A stretch of 31,815 nt of DNA from JANMEX01 sp043776635 (GCA_043776635.1 JAYVRA010000032.1:1-31815); one strand, 5' to 3'; numbered from the stretch's first letter, positions 13,953 to 22,294 are shown. Numbers and translations are program-made. The notes: generated by a model not told the origin, from the sequence alone.

Positions 13953-14942
13953 TTACATTCCCCATCGTAGTGCGGGGGTGTGGATTGGGGCATCCCAGAG
14001 TTTTGTTGTTTCAGGATCGAGTGCGGTTACTGTTAGTGAGCAGCCTGCCATTTCCAATGATGTGACATAAGATCCACTTAGTGCCCGGGCGATTTTGAGG
14101 CCTCGCAATCCGAGAATTTTGCAGGCAGCATTGGCCATAATATGCAGCTCCATCGCAGGTGTGCCACCAAAGCCATTGATCAATAACAGACATTCTTGGC
14201 CCCGCTTTATAGATAGGTCGCTCAAAATTGTATCCAGCATTTCCCCGGCTATGGCATCTGCATTTGCCATGGGTACGCGTGCGCGGCCTGGCTCGCCATG
14301 AATACCAACGCCCATTTCCATTTCATTGTCGCTGAGTGTAAAGGTACTCCGGCCAAGACTAGGCACAATGCCAGAACTCAAAGCCACTCCCATAGAGCGC
14401 GTTTGCCGGTTCACCCGTTCACCAAGGCTTTGAAGCGCAGCAATATCGCGGCCTTCCTCAGCCGCCGCACCCAGCATTTTTTCAACTATGAGTGTTCCAG
14501 CCACGCCTCTGCGCCCTGTCGAATGGGTGGATTTAAGCACGGCCACGTCATCGTCGATAGTAACGCGCGCGACTTTGCCTTGCAGCAATTCACTGGCCAT
14601 TTCGAAATTCATAACGTCACCATCATAATTTTTGACTATGAAAAGTACGCCAGGACTGCCGCCGACAAAGCGTGCCGCCTCAATCATCTGATCGGGCGTT
14701 GGCGAAGTGAAAACTTGGCCTGGACAGGCGGCATCCAACATGCCTTTGCCAACAAAGCCGGTGTGGAGCGGCTCATGTCCAGAGCCCCCCCCCGAAATCA
14801 AAGCCACTTTGCTGCGGTTAATGTGGAAGCGGTGAACGAATTTATAATTTGCGCCCAGTTTCAAGATATCGGCATTAATAGCAATTAAACCATCCAGGGC
14901 TTCTTTTGCGATATTTTCAACGGCGTTGATAAACTTTTTCAT
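13953..14942 (-). CDS. dhaK: Dihydroxyacetone kinase, substrate-binding subunit, PTS type
   Basis: This 329-residue cytoplasmic protein binds dihydroxyacetone covalently for phosphorylation by DhaL. The G-G-G-S-G-H-E-P motif carries His56, K-N-Y-D-G-D carries Asp109, and M-G-V-G-I-H-G-E-P-G carries the hemiaminal-forming His215. These correspond to His56, Asp109 and His218 of the E. coli enzyme. The C-terminal L-W-D-A-P-I-H-T-P-A-L-R-W-G tail is that of PTS-type DhaK rather than ATP-type kinases. The ATG overlaps the preceding HTH-like gene by four bases. It is the last gene of the operon. The Gly codons of the active-site loop contain a run of nine G (9 C on the plus strand, 14785-14793). 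Confidence 0.93.
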   Translation of the reverse strand: MKKFINAVENIAKEALDGLIAINADILKLGANYKFVHRFHINRSKVALISGGGSGHEPLHTGFVGKGMLDAACPGQVFTSPTPDQMIEAARFVGGSPGVLFIVKNYDGDVMNFEMASELLQGKVARVTIDDDVAVLKSTHSTGRRGVAGTLIVEKMLGAAAEEGRDIAALQSLGERVNRQTRSMGVALSSGIVPSLGRSTFTLSDNEMEMGVGIHGEPGRARVPMANADAIAGEMLDTILSDLSIKRGQECLLLINGFGGTPAMELHIMANAACKILGLRGLKIARALSGSYVTSLEMAGCSLTVTALDPETTKLWDAPIHTPALRWGM

Positions 14943-15394
14943 ACGCTTTTTGACCGCGTTTGCCGGTCAGATTTGCTCTGAATTTCTACCAACTCAGTAA
15001 CGCAGCGCACAAAGGTATGGATCATCTCCTCTGCTTTGCGGTTTAGAGCGGCGTCTCCAAAATCGGGGAGTTCAATCGTCATTTGGCGTGTGATTTTTGT
15101 ACTGCGGGCAATTGACGTACGCCCCGGGTGGGCGTCTTTATATACATCAAGGAAAGCCTGCCGCTCCTGTGGCGCAAAGTGGCAAATGTGAAAAATCGTT
15201 TCCAGATGTTGTGCAGGAATTGGTGTCAGATAACTTGGATTGGTGATGAGCGAGACGAAGCTGCGATTTTTTCCCATCGCCTCCGCCAATCTTTGGCGCG
15301 TACCGGAAGGGCGGGTATCGATAATCTTTTGTAGCAAGTTTTTATAGACAACAAGTGGCGACATCTCACCGGAATTTTGCTCAGGCTCCGCCAT
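14939..15394 (-). CDS. Small HTH-like protein embedded in the dihydroxyacetone PTS operon
   Basis: A 151-residue soluble protein. Residues about 32-53 (T-R-Q-R-L-A-E-A-M-G-K-N-R-S-F-V-S) resemble the Cro/XRE helix-turn-helix. Unlike a classic XRE domain, an N-P-S-Y-L-T-P-I-P stretch follows the second helix. The C-terminal half is charged and without recognised features. The start is 3 bases after the enzyme I stop and the end overlaps dhaK by four bases, so it is made together with the kinase. In E. coli, DhaK and DhaL act on the regulator DhaR, which is a different, unrelated protein. A sensor or regulator reading DhaK state is inferred from position only. Confidence 0.75.
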   Translation of the reverse strand: MAEPEQNSGEMSPLVVYKNLLQKIIDTRPSGTRQRLAEAMGKNRSFVSLITNPSYLTPIPAQHLETIFHICHFAPQERQAFLDVYKDAHPGRTSIARSTKITRQMTIELPDFGDAALNRKAEEMIHTFVRCVTELVEIQSKSDRQTRSKSV

Positions 15395-15397
15395 AGC

Positions 15398-16996
15398 TCA
15401 GATCCTATCCGTTAGATTTAACGACCTGATGACCGCTTTTGTTGATAACAGCGCTGCCGGTGGAACCGACAGTGTGCGTATGCCTGCTTTTAAAAGCGTA
15501 TGGATCAAGCGCGGATTGCTACCTGCATCGCCGCAGATACTTACCGGTTTACCTGTCAAATTTCCATAGTTTGCAACATGTTCGATCATTGCAATTACGC
15601 CGGGATGAGAGGTATCCGCATAGTCCGCCACACGGCCATTGTCCCGGCTTGCCGCAGTTGCATATTGAGTTAAGTCATTGGAACCTATCGAATAAAAGTC
15701 GACATCGAAAATCTGCGGACAGAGCGCAACAGCCGGCACTTCAACCATCATTCCCAACTCGCACTCGCCGTAGGGTACGCCAGTATTTAACAACTCTAAT
15801 TTTACCGCGTTAACAGCGGCCCTTGCGTCTTCGACATCTAACGGCCTTGTTACCATTGGCAGCATAATTTTCAGCGGTCCAAATGCCGCCGCCCGCAACA
15901 GCGCGCGCAGTTGAGTTTTGAATATATCCAGATGCAGCAGCGAAAGTCTAATGCCGCGTTGGCCGAGGAACGGGTTGGTCTCGCTGGGGCTTACATAGCC
16001 TTCCAAGGGTTTGTCGCCGCCGGCGTCAATCGTTCTTATCGTCACAGGACGGCCCTTCGCCCACTTCAATAGCGCCACATACCGGCCAAATTGCACATCT
16101 TCGTGCAATATTCCATCTCTTACAAAAAACTCAGTACGCGTCAGGCCGACGCCGTCGCAGGCTTTGGCGTCGATAGATGCGATATCGTCCAGACTCGCAA
16201 TGTTGAGCATGACACTAATTTTTACCCCGTCAGCGGTGATCGCTCTGTCACCTTTAGCCAGTATTTCACGCGCATGTGACGACGATTGCACTTTGATTTC
16301 CGCGCTCAACAGCGTCGTAGTTTCTGATGACGGATTTACGATAATTGAGCCCTGCCCGCCGTCCATAAGAATTGCTCCTTGCAAGTCCTTCCAAATATCG
16401 CCAACGCCAATAACCATCGGGATGGACTTTGCACGCGCCAACATTGCCACATGGCTCGTTGTGCTTCCCGCTCCTAGTATAATTCCCCCGCCATGAGACC
16501 AATCAATTGCCATGAATAATGAAGGCGCTAAGTCATGGGCGATGATAATTTCACCGCCAGCTAACGCTAATTGTTTTGGTCCGCCAAGCAAATGTGCAGA
16601 AACACGATCACGAATATCAATGAGGTCGGTCGAGCGGGCGCGAAAATATTCATCTTGAGATGCTAAATAGCCTGCAATTTCAATATCCATTGCGCTGTGC
16701 CAGGCGTCGTGTGCCGAAATACCGGCTTCAATTTGCGGCCAGACAGGCTCGGTTAGCACATCGTCACTGAGTAGCTCATTTTGGATACCCAAAATGTCAG
16801 CCTCGCCGCCACCGAGTGTTGCCATGAGATTTACGGTTGAGGCAATTGCGGCGTTAATAGCAGTTTGCAATGCGGATTTTTCGTCTTCCGGCCCAAGTTT
16901 TTCACGCACGTTGCCGTCAATAATACCAACTATTATCGCCTGCCCCACATGCAGTCCGCTTGATGCACCCGTCCCGCTAAAGTGCATTTCGGTCAT
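15398..16996 (-). CDS. ptsI: Phosphoenolpyruvate-protein phosphotransferase (enzyme I) of the DHA system
   Basis: This 532-residue cytoplasmic enzyme takes phosphate from phosphoenolpyruvate and passes it to HPr. The active-site histidine lies in G-S-T-T-S-H-V-A-M-L-A-R (His182). The C-terminal PEP-binding barrel has the signature regions D-G-V-G-L-T-R-T-E-F, G-Q-R-G-I-R and G-S-N-D-L-T-Q-Y, and the C-G-D-A-G motif. Slightly shorter than general enzyme I (about 575) but complete. There is no GAF domain, so it is not the nitrogen-type PtsP. I prefer the ATG at 16996, with GAGG 7 bases upstream, over the GTG two codons earlier that overlaps the HPr gene. Confidence 0.93.
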   Translation of the reverse strand: MTEMHFSGTGASSGLHVGQAIIVGIIDGNVREKLGPEDEKSALQTAINAAIASTVNLMATLGGGEADILGIQNELLSDDVLTEPVWPQIEAGISAHDAWHSAMDIEIAGYLASQDEYFRARSTDLIDIRDRVSAHLLGGPKQLALAGGEIIIAHDLAPSLFMAIDWSHGGGIILGAGSTTSHVAMLARAKSIPMVIGVGDIWKDLQGAILMDGGQGSIIVNPSSETTTLLSAEIKVQSSSHAREILAKGDRAITADGVKISVMLNIASLDDIASIDAKACDGVGLTRTEFFVRDGILHEDVQFGRYVALLKWAKGRPVTIRTIDAGGDKPLEGYVSPSETNPFLGQRGIRLSLLHLDIFKTQLRALLRAAAFGPLKIMLPMVTRPLDVEDARAAVNAVKLELLNTGVPYGECELGMMVEVPAVALCPQIFDVDFYSIGSNDLTQYATAASRDNGRVADYADTSHPGVIAMIEHVANYGNLTGKPVSICGDAGSNPRLIHTLLKAGIRTLSVPPAALLSTKAVIRSLNLTDRI

Positions 16997-16998
16997 GC

Positions 16999-17277
16999 TC
17001 ACGCCTCGTCAAACTTGCGGGATACCAACGCCGCGAGCTCGCCCAAGGCATCAGTGGCATCATTGCCTTTGGCCCGAAAAAATAGCGTTTCGCCTTGGAC
17101 TGCCTTGAGACGCATGATCTTCACCGGGCTCTTGGCATCAACCCATGGACCCTCCTGAGAGGTGGCAACTTCGAGCTTGGCACTGAATTTTTTTGCCAGC
17201 TGCGTAAGCTTCACCGACGGGCGGGCGTGCAAGCCGATTTCATTGGTGATCTGAGCTGACGCCATTACCGCTGACAT
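16999..17277 (-). CDS. HPr phosphocarrier protein of the DHA system
   Basis: A 92-residue HPr-fold protein that relays phosphate from enzyme I to DhaM. The phosphorylated histidine is in G-L-H-A-R-P (His17). A region equivalent to the regulatory serine segment reads A-K-S-P-V-K-I-M-R-L, so a serine is near the usual HPr-kinase site but the surrounding motif is altered. GGAG lies 6 bases before the ATG at 17277, deciding the start over an upstream TTG. The gene lies between dhaM and enzyme I. Confidence 0.9.
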   Translation of the reverse strand: MSAVMASAQITNEIGLHARPSVKLTQLAKKFSAKLEVATSQEGPWVDAKSPVKIMRLKAVQGETLFFRAKGNDATDALGELAALVSRKFDEA

Positions 17278-17293
17278 AAATATCTCCAATATT

Positions 17294-17689
17294 TCATCGG
17301 CTTAGCAACTCTTCTGCGGCGGCTATAACAATGCTCAGACTGGCGCCGCCAGAGGCTTCAGTGGCGGCCATTACGGCTCCTTCTACAATCGGTGCGTTGC
17401 AAATAACAATCTTTCTTTGGCGGGATGGCGGCATCATTTCAACAGCCATTTCGCTGTTGGTTTCCGCGCCCCCAAGGTCAACCAAAATGGCAACACCCGC
17501 ATCCGACCATGCTAATTCGATCGCCTCTGTGATCGCCTTAACACTTGTTCCTAAACCGTTATCCGGGTTTCCGCCGCACCAAGCCAACGGAATTTGATTG
17601 CCAACCATGTGGCGGACCATATCGGCGGTGCCCTGCGCGATGAGCGGTGAATGCGAGACGATGACAATGCCGACGTTTTGATTTGTCAA
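17294..17689 (-). CDS. dhaM: Dihydroxyacetone kinase phosphotransfer subunit DhaM (EIIA domain only)
   Basis: A 131-residue protein of the EIIA-mannose fold. The conserved phospho-histidine is in V-I-V-S-H-S-P-L (His13). A G-G-A-E-T-N-S stretch follows in the usual place. It rephosphorylates the ADP bound to DhaL. In E. coli DhaM is one chain with EIIA, HPr and partial enzyme I domains; here only the EIIA part is present and the other two follow as separate genes in the same order. The start overlaps the dhaL stop by four bases. Confidence 0.92.
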   Translation of the reverse strand: MTNQNVGIVIVSHSPLIAQGTADMVRHMVGNQIPLAWCGGNPDNGLGTSVKAITEAIELAWSDAGVAILVDLGGAETNSEMAVEMMPPSRQRKIVICNAPIVEGAVMAATEASGGASLSIVIAAAEELLSR

Positions 17690-18303
17690 TTTTCCGCTCC
17701 AAGAACATGAGTGATGGTAGAAATTAGAAGCGCACTGGACCGCGCGCCGGGGTCGATATGACCAATTGAACGCTCACCAAGGAATGAAGCCCGCCCGCGA
17801 ATTGCGAGCATTGGCGCTGTCGCAATGGCCGCACAATCACATTGAATTGCCACTTCTTTTAGCGACTTTCCAGCGGAAAAAGCGGCACATGCCGGATAAA
17901 GAACATCCAGCATGGTCTTCTGGCCGACCTGTGATTTGCCGCGTGCAGCCACGGCGTCAATTGCGCTCTTGAATGCTGCCACGAGACTGTCGCGGTCTGG
18001 AACTTGGGGCAAAGACTTGGCGAGTGAAAGAAATAGTGTACCGTAAAGCGGACCGGACGCACCGCCGATTGTCATGACAAGTTTCGTGCCGATTGCCTGA
18101 AGTGCATCGGGTAAAGGCTGGTCTGAAATTGTTTGAATATCTGCCAGAACGGCCTCGCAGCCACGCTTCATATTCAGGCCGTGGTCGCCATCGCCAATGG
18201 CTTGATCGAGCGTTGTCAACTCTCCGGTGCAGGCTATCATGGCATGGCAAACTGACGATATGAGATCGTGTAATTGTTGCCTTTCCATATCCAGCCCCGC
18301 CAT
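17686..18303 (-). CDS. dhaL: Dihydroxyacetone kinase ADP-binding subunit DhaL
   Basis: A 205-residue all-helical subunit that transfers phosphate from its tightly bound nucleotide to dihydroxyacetone on DhaK. The Mg-nucleotide aspartates lie in L-D-Q-A-I-G-D-G-D-H-G (Asp33, Asp38, Asp40). Further conserved blocks are G-G-A-S-G-P-L-Y-G-T and G-Q-K-T-M-L-D-V, as in E. coli DhaL. The start at 18303 overlaps the stop of a small upstream frame; a start five codons later at 18288 is also possible. The gene is preceded by a 202-bp segment rich in short repeats, so it may have its own promoter or an attenuating structure. Confidence 0.92.
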   Translation of the reverse strand: MAGLDMERQQLHDLISSVCHAMIACTGELTTLDQAIGDGDHGLNMKRGCEAVLADIQTISDQPLPDALQAIGTKLVMTIGGASGPLYGTLFLSLAKSLPQVPDRDSLVAAFKSAIDAVAARGKSQVGQKTMLDVLYPACAAFSAGKSLKEVAIQCDCAAIATAPMLAIRGRASFLGERSIGHIDPGARSSALLISTITHVLGAEN

Positions 18304-18509
18304 CACAACACACAACCGGCAGCGATGAATTCCTTGCTGCGGCTGGAGCATAACCGGGACGGAAAGGCTATCGCCAAGTGATCGGCGAACGCCCGGGGAT
18401 GATACGGAATCGATGCGGAAACAGTGCGGAAACAGTGCGCCAACGACACGGCAAGTGATCGGAGCGCCCGATCACAGTCCACAAGCGTTAGGAAAGCAGC
18501 GGCTGTCAT
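18303..18509 (-). CDS. Doubtful 68-codon ORF linking two kinase genes
   Basis: The ATG overlaps the stop of the DhaK-DhaL fusion by four bases, and its TGA overlaps the dhaL ATG, the geometry of a coupled operon gene. The product is rich in Arg, Ser, Ala and Cys with no domain I recognise. The DNA contains tandem and inverted repeats, which is unusual for coding sequence. It may be a small gene, or only an open frame that carries ribosomes through to dhaL. Confidence 0.3.
   Translation of the reverse strand: MTAAAFLTLVDCDRALRSLAVSLAHCFRTVSASIPYHPRAFADHLAIAFPSRLCSSRSKEFIAAGCVL
18375..18475. repeat. Repeat cluster upstream of dhaL (operator-like)
   Basis: CAAGTGATCGG occurs at 18375-18385 and 18452-18462. 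The second copy is half of an 8-bp inverted repeat, GTGATCGG (18455-18462) with CCGATCAC (18468-18475). Between them lies an 11-bp tandem repeat, GCGGAAACAGT twice at 18415-18436. Three GTGATCGG half-sites suggest a protein-binding region or an RNA structure controlling the PTS half of the operon. Confidence 0.45.
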
Positions 18510-20155
18510 TTTTTGACTTCCAAAAACGCCGCCAGTCCCTCAATGAGCCGCGCGACCGCCTCCGCGCCCGGATCGACCACATCGGCCAAATTCTGTGCGG
18601 ACATGTAGGACGAGCGCCCCGCTTTGGAGCTGGTCATTTTGGCGGTGGCATCCGCGCCTTTTCGGGCAGCGGTCGCTGCGTCTGCAATTGAACCACGGGC
18701 GACTAGCGCCGCCAGTGCAGGCTCCATGGCGTCAATCATGGTGCGGTCGCCGGGCTTTGCGCCGCCATATTCCATCATGCGGTTCATGCCGGCTTGTAGC
18801 GACTGTGCCCAGTCATTCCCAGTCTCCGCCTTGGAAGCGGCAGCGGCAAAAAGGATAGCCAAAAGCACGCCGCTGGAGCCGCCCATGGTTTTGGTCAGGG
18901 CTTCGCTGACGGAGGTGAAGAAGGGTGCCAGGTCTGCCAGCGGCATTTTGGGTAAAGCTGCTTTCAGGTTACGCGCTGCACCAGCCATGGTTGAGCCTGT
19001 GTCACCGTCGCCGATTTTCGCGTCAAGCTCATTGAGCGCGGCTTCGTTGGCAACGAGTAGATCGCAGGCGTGATCCATCAAGGCACGCAGCGGCAGATTG
19101 GCGCTGGCTTTGACGGTTTTGGATTTCAGCAACTGCGGCGTTGCCACAACAGTTGGCTTCACGGGCGCTTGCGCTTGCGGCCATGCGGTTGGTCCGGCTT
19201 TGGAGATGAGCGCGGCTTCAAATTCCTCATCCAGTGGCAACAGCGAGGCGGAGATGCCGTGCATGTCGAGCGCAGTCATCAGCGGCGCGGGGCCGACCAC
19301 AAGTTTAATTTTTTTGGCAGATGCGCTGGAGAGCACCTCATTGGCGATGACGCCCATTTCCAGCGGCGTCGTGCTGCCAAGATTATTCAAAAGCAGCGCA
19401 TAGGATTTAGCATTGGGTACGGCGGCGAACAGCTTTTCGGTCAAGATAGCAGCGGCCTGTTTTGCGCCGGTAAAATCCACCATCTCAATGCCCGGCTCAC
19501 CGTGTATGCCAAGACCAAGCTCGGCCTTACCTGCGGGCACACGGTCTTCAAGACCGACACCCGGAATGGTGCAGGATGATAGCGAAATTCCAAAGGAGAC
19601 AGTGGACGCTGCCACCTTGCGGGCGGCTTCTGTCACTTGTGCCAGAGACGCGCCTTTTTCAGCGAGATGGCCTGCAATCTTATGGACAAACAAAGTGCCA
19701 GCCACGCCTCGAGGGCGCGGGTTGCCGACAATCGACACGTCATCGCCAACCACGACGACTTCAACTTTCTTGCCCAAAGCGCGGGCCTTTTCAGCGGCAA
19801 GGCCAAAGTTCAAACGGTCGCCGGTATAATTCTTCACCACCAGCAAACAGCCGCCTTTGCCAGTGACAGCCATAATGCCAGCCAGCACAGCATCCACACT
19901 TGGCGAGGCAAACACTTCGCCGCAGACGGCAGCCGTTAACATGCCCTTGCCGACGAAGCCTGCGTGAGCGGGCTCATGGCCGGACCCGCCGCCAGAAATT
20001 ATCGCCACACGCGATGGCTTATGATCGGTACGAACAATAACCTTGATGTACGGAAACCCGTCGAGTTTGGCCAGATTGGCGCCGCCGCCGGTCCGCAAAA
20101 AACCATCCAGAGAGTCAACAACCAGCGTTTCTTTGGCATTCATAAATTGCGTCAT
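18506..20155 (-). CDS. Fused DhaK-DhaL dihydroxyacetone (or related ketose) kinase, ATP-dependent type
   Basis: A 549-residue single-chain kinase. Residues about 1-325 are the DhaK domain with G-G-G-S-G-H-E-P (His60), K-N-Y-T-G-D (Asp113) and G-L-G-I-H-G-E-P-G (His218, the covalent substrate site). A proline-rich linker precedes a DhaL domain (from about 350) with L-D-A-K-I-G-D-G-D-T-G, the Mg-ATP aspartates. This is the Citrobacter-type arrangement that uses ATP directly. Members of this family also phosphorylate erythrulose and other ketoses, so the substrate is open. The ATG at 20155 has GGAG 6 bases upstream and is preferred over the GTG at 20173. It follows the second ATPase gene by 38 bases. 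Confidence 0.92.
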   Translation of the reverse strand: MTQFMNAKETLVVDSLDGFLRTGGGANLAKLDGFPYIKVIVRTDHKPSRVAIISGGGSGHEPAHAGFVGKGMLTAAVCGEVFASPSVDAVLAGIMAVTGKGGCLLVVKNYTGDRLNFGLAAEKARALGKKVEVVVVGDDVSIVGNPRPRGVAGTLFVHKIAGHLAEKGASLAQVTEAARKVAASTVSFGISLSSCTIPGVGLEDRVPAGKAELGLGIHGEPGIEMVDFTGAKQAAAILTEKLFAAVPNAKSYALLLNNLGSTTPLEMGVIANEVLSSASAKKIKLVVGPAPLMTALDMHGISASLLPLDEEFEAALISKAGPTAWPQAQAPVKPTVVATPQLLKSKTVKASANLPLRALMDHACDLLVANEAALNELDAKIGDGDTGSTMAGAARNLKAALPKMPLADLAPFFTSVSEALTKTMGGSSGVLLAILFAAAASKAETGNDWAQSLQAGMNRMMEYGGAKPGDRTMIDAMEPALAALVARGSIADAATAARKGADATAKMTSSKAGRSSYMSAQNLADVVDPGAEAVARLIEGLAAFLEVKK

Positions 20156-20193
20156 CACTTGCTCCACATCCACTAAAGCCCAACCTGTATAAT

Positions 20194-21201
20194 TTACCGA
20201 AGCCGCTCACCCGCGCTGCCAAAATACAGCGGGTTGACCAGTGTCAGCGCCACACGATCACCTGATTTTAAATCAGTGTCAGGCGACGCCAACGTCGTGA
20301 TGCGGCGCTCGCCTACCAGCACATGCAGGCGGTTCTGGTCGCCCAAATGTTCGACCCAATCCACCCTGCCCTGCCCGTCGGCTTTTTTCGTAACGTCCAT
20401 ATGCTCGGTGCGCACGCCTATGGTTTTCGTTCCCTTTGGCGCGGCACCACTATTGAGGAAACCCTCCGGCAACAGGTTGATTTGCGGTTGGCCAAGACGC
20501 CGGGCGACGTAAATTGAAGTCGGATTCTCATAGATTTCGCGCGGTGAGCCAAGCTGGATCATCTTGCCGTTTTCAATGACGCCAATGCGGTTTGCCATGG
20601 TCATGGCTTCGATTTGATCGTGGGTGACGTAAAGAATTGTCGCGCCCATTTCCATCTGAACGCGCTTTAACTCGACGCGCAATTCCGAACGCAATTTGGC
20701 ATCCAAGGACGAAAGCGGTTCGTCCATCAGGTAGATTGCGGGCTGGCGTATCAACGCTCTCCCGATAGCGACACGCTGCATTTCTCCGCCTGAGAGCTGG
20801 GTGGATTTATTGTTCAGCTTGTGCGGAATGCGCAGCATTTCGGCAATGGCTACGACGCGGCGCTTGATCTCATCTTCCGGCGTTTTGCGGATTGGCGAGC
20901 GCAGCGGGAAGGCCAAATTGTCATAGACCGACAAATGCGGATAGAGCGAATATTGCTGGAAAACAAAGGCGACATCGCGGGCGGCTGGCGCAAGGCCCGC
21001 CATGTTGTGGCCGTTAATTCTAATCTCGCCCCCGTCCGGATTATCAAGTCCGGCAACCTGGCGAAGCGTTGTTGTTTTGCCGGCGCCTGTCGGGCCGAGC
21101 AAAACGATGAACTCGCCATCGGCAATATCAATCGACAAATTATCAACCGCGACTTTATCCTTGAATCGCTTGGTAACGTTTTTTAGGGAGACCTCAGCCA
21201 T
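20194..21201 (-). CDS. ABC transporter ATP-binding protein 2 (MalK/UgpC type)
   Basis: A 335-residue cytoplasmic ATPase of a carbohydrate importer. Walker A is G-P-T-G-A-G-K-T-T, the signature L-S-G-G-E-M-Q-R-V, Walker B Y-L-M-D-E-P-L-S-S-L-D. A C-terminal TOBE-type regulatory domain follows from about residue 235. The ATG at 21201 overlaps the end of the first ATPase gene by eight bases; longer starts inside that gene are unlikely. It pairs with the other ATPase to make a heterodimer, as in the glycerol transporter GlpST of Rhizobium. Confidence 0.93.
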   Translation of the reverse strand: MAEVSLKNVTKRFKDKVAVDNLSIDIADGEFIVLLGPTGAGKTTTLRQVAGLDNPDGGEIRINGHNMAGLAPAARDVAFVFQQYSLYPHLSVYDNLAFPLRSPIRKTPEDEIKRRVVAIAEMLRIPHKLNNKSTQLSGGEMQRVAIGRALIRQPAIYLMDEPLSSLDAKLRSELRVELKRVQMEMGATILYVTHDQIEAMTMANRIGVIENGKMIQLGSPREIYENPTSIYVARRLGQPQINLLPEGFLNSGAAPKGTKTIGVRTEHMDVTKKADGQGRVDWVEHLGDQNRLHVLVGERRITTLASPDTDLKSGDRVALTLVNPLYFGSAGERLR

Positions 21202-22291
21202 GAGGGGCGCTTTCATAAAGGGCGGTGTTGATTGCCCGGCCTGTGGCCTTGTCAAAAATGGAAAGGCGCCCGCCCATGAAGCACAGGCCAACCTGCTCGC
21301 CGATTGTGGCGTGGATGGTGGATGGCAAGCGAGCCTTCACTTTTCCTTGTGCAACATCAACGGTGACGATCTGCGTCGTGCCCATATATTCAACGCTTTG
21401 CACTTGGCCACGGAACTTAGAACTATCATCAAAGCTGATGTGTTCCGGCCGTGCGCCAAGCACAATTTGCCCCTCCAGCGAGGCTTCCCGTGTTTCAGGA
21501 ATGGCGACAATTGCGCCTGACACGTCGATGGATTTTGCGCCCTTTGCAAGGCTGCTTTCAAGATGAATTAGGTTCATGGCAGGAGAGCCAACAAACTCCG
21601 CGACGTACATCGAAGCGGGACGATCATAAATGGCTTGCGGTGTGCCGAGCTGTTCGATGACGCCGCGATTCATGATGGCGATGTAGTTGGCCATGGTCAT
21701 GGCCTCAAGCTGGTCATGCGTAACGTATACAGTCGTTGCGTTGATTCGTCTGTGCAAATGCACCAGCTCTTCACACATAAGATCACGGAATTCGGCATCC
21801 AAAGTGCCTAGCGGCTCGTCCATGAGGAATGCCAGCGGACGGCGGACAATGGCCCGGCCCAAAGCGACACGTTGACGGTCGCCGCCTGAGAGGCCGGATA
21901 CGGACTTATCCAAAATATGATCGATGCGAAGGAGACGCGCGGTTTCTTCAACACGTTGTTTGATTTCTGCTTTGGCAACGCCTTGGCTGAGCAGCGGGAA
22001 GGCAATGTTCCGGCGCACATTCATATGCGGATAGAGCGCGAAAAGCTGGAACACAAAAGCAATATCCCGCTCGGATGCGCGTTTGAACGCCACATCTTCG
22101 CCGCCCAGAAATATGCTGCCGGACGTTGGCAATTCGAGGCCCGCAATCATGCGCAGCGTCGTGGTTTTACCGCAGCCTGAGGCACCGAGCAGGCAGAAGA
22201 ACGAGCCATCCGGTATCGTGAAGGTTACGTCTTTTACGGCAACAAAATCACCGAACTTCTTTTGTACGTTTTGTACGCGAATCTCGGCCAT
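21194..22291 (-). CDS. ABC transporter ATP-binding protein 1 (MalK/UgpC type)
   Basis: A 365-residue ATPase. Walker A is G-A-S-G-C-G-K-T-T, the signature motif is L-S-G-G-D-R-Q-R-V (Asp where most relatives have Gln), and Walker B is F-L-M-D-E-P-L-G-T-L-D-A. A TOBE-type domain occupies the C-terminus. All catalytic residues for ATP hydrolysis look present. The GGAG within the end of the preceding 62-residue gene serves as ribosome site, and the start is 3 bases after its stop. Confidence 0.93.
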   Translation of the reverse strand: MAEIRVQNVQKKFGDFVAVKDVTFTIPDGSFFCLLGASGCGKTTTLRMIAGLELPTSGSIFLGGEDVAFKRASERDIAFVFQLFALYPHMNVRRNIAFPLLSQGVAKAEIKQRVEETARLLRIDHILDKSVSGLSGGDRQRVALGRAIVRRPLAFLMDEPLGTLDAEFRDLMCEELVHLHRRINATTVYVTHDQLEAMTMANYIAIMNRGVIEQLGTPQAIYDRPASMYVAEFVGSPAMNLIHLESSLAKGAKSIDVSGAIVAIPETREASLEGQIVLGARPEHISFDDSSKFRGQVQSVEYMGTTQIVTVDVAQGKVKARLPSTIHATIGEQVGLCFMGGRLSIFDKATGRAINTALYESAPHG

Positions 22292-22294
22292 GAG

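Noticed and set aside
14298..14888. A 196-codon plus-strand frame opposite dhaK
   Set aside because: It lies wholly antisense to a clear dhaK gene and its product is His/Arg-rich without a recognisable motif; a shadow of coding bias.
18375..18475. A CRISPR-like array in the repeat-rich gap before dhaL
   Set aside because: Units are only 8-11 bp, directly tandem or inverted, with no regular spacers. No other CRISPR-like array was seen in the window.
18624..19579. Several long plus-strand frames opposite the fused kinase gene
   Set aside because: All overlap a well-supported kinase on the other strand, and none has a domain or ribosome site.
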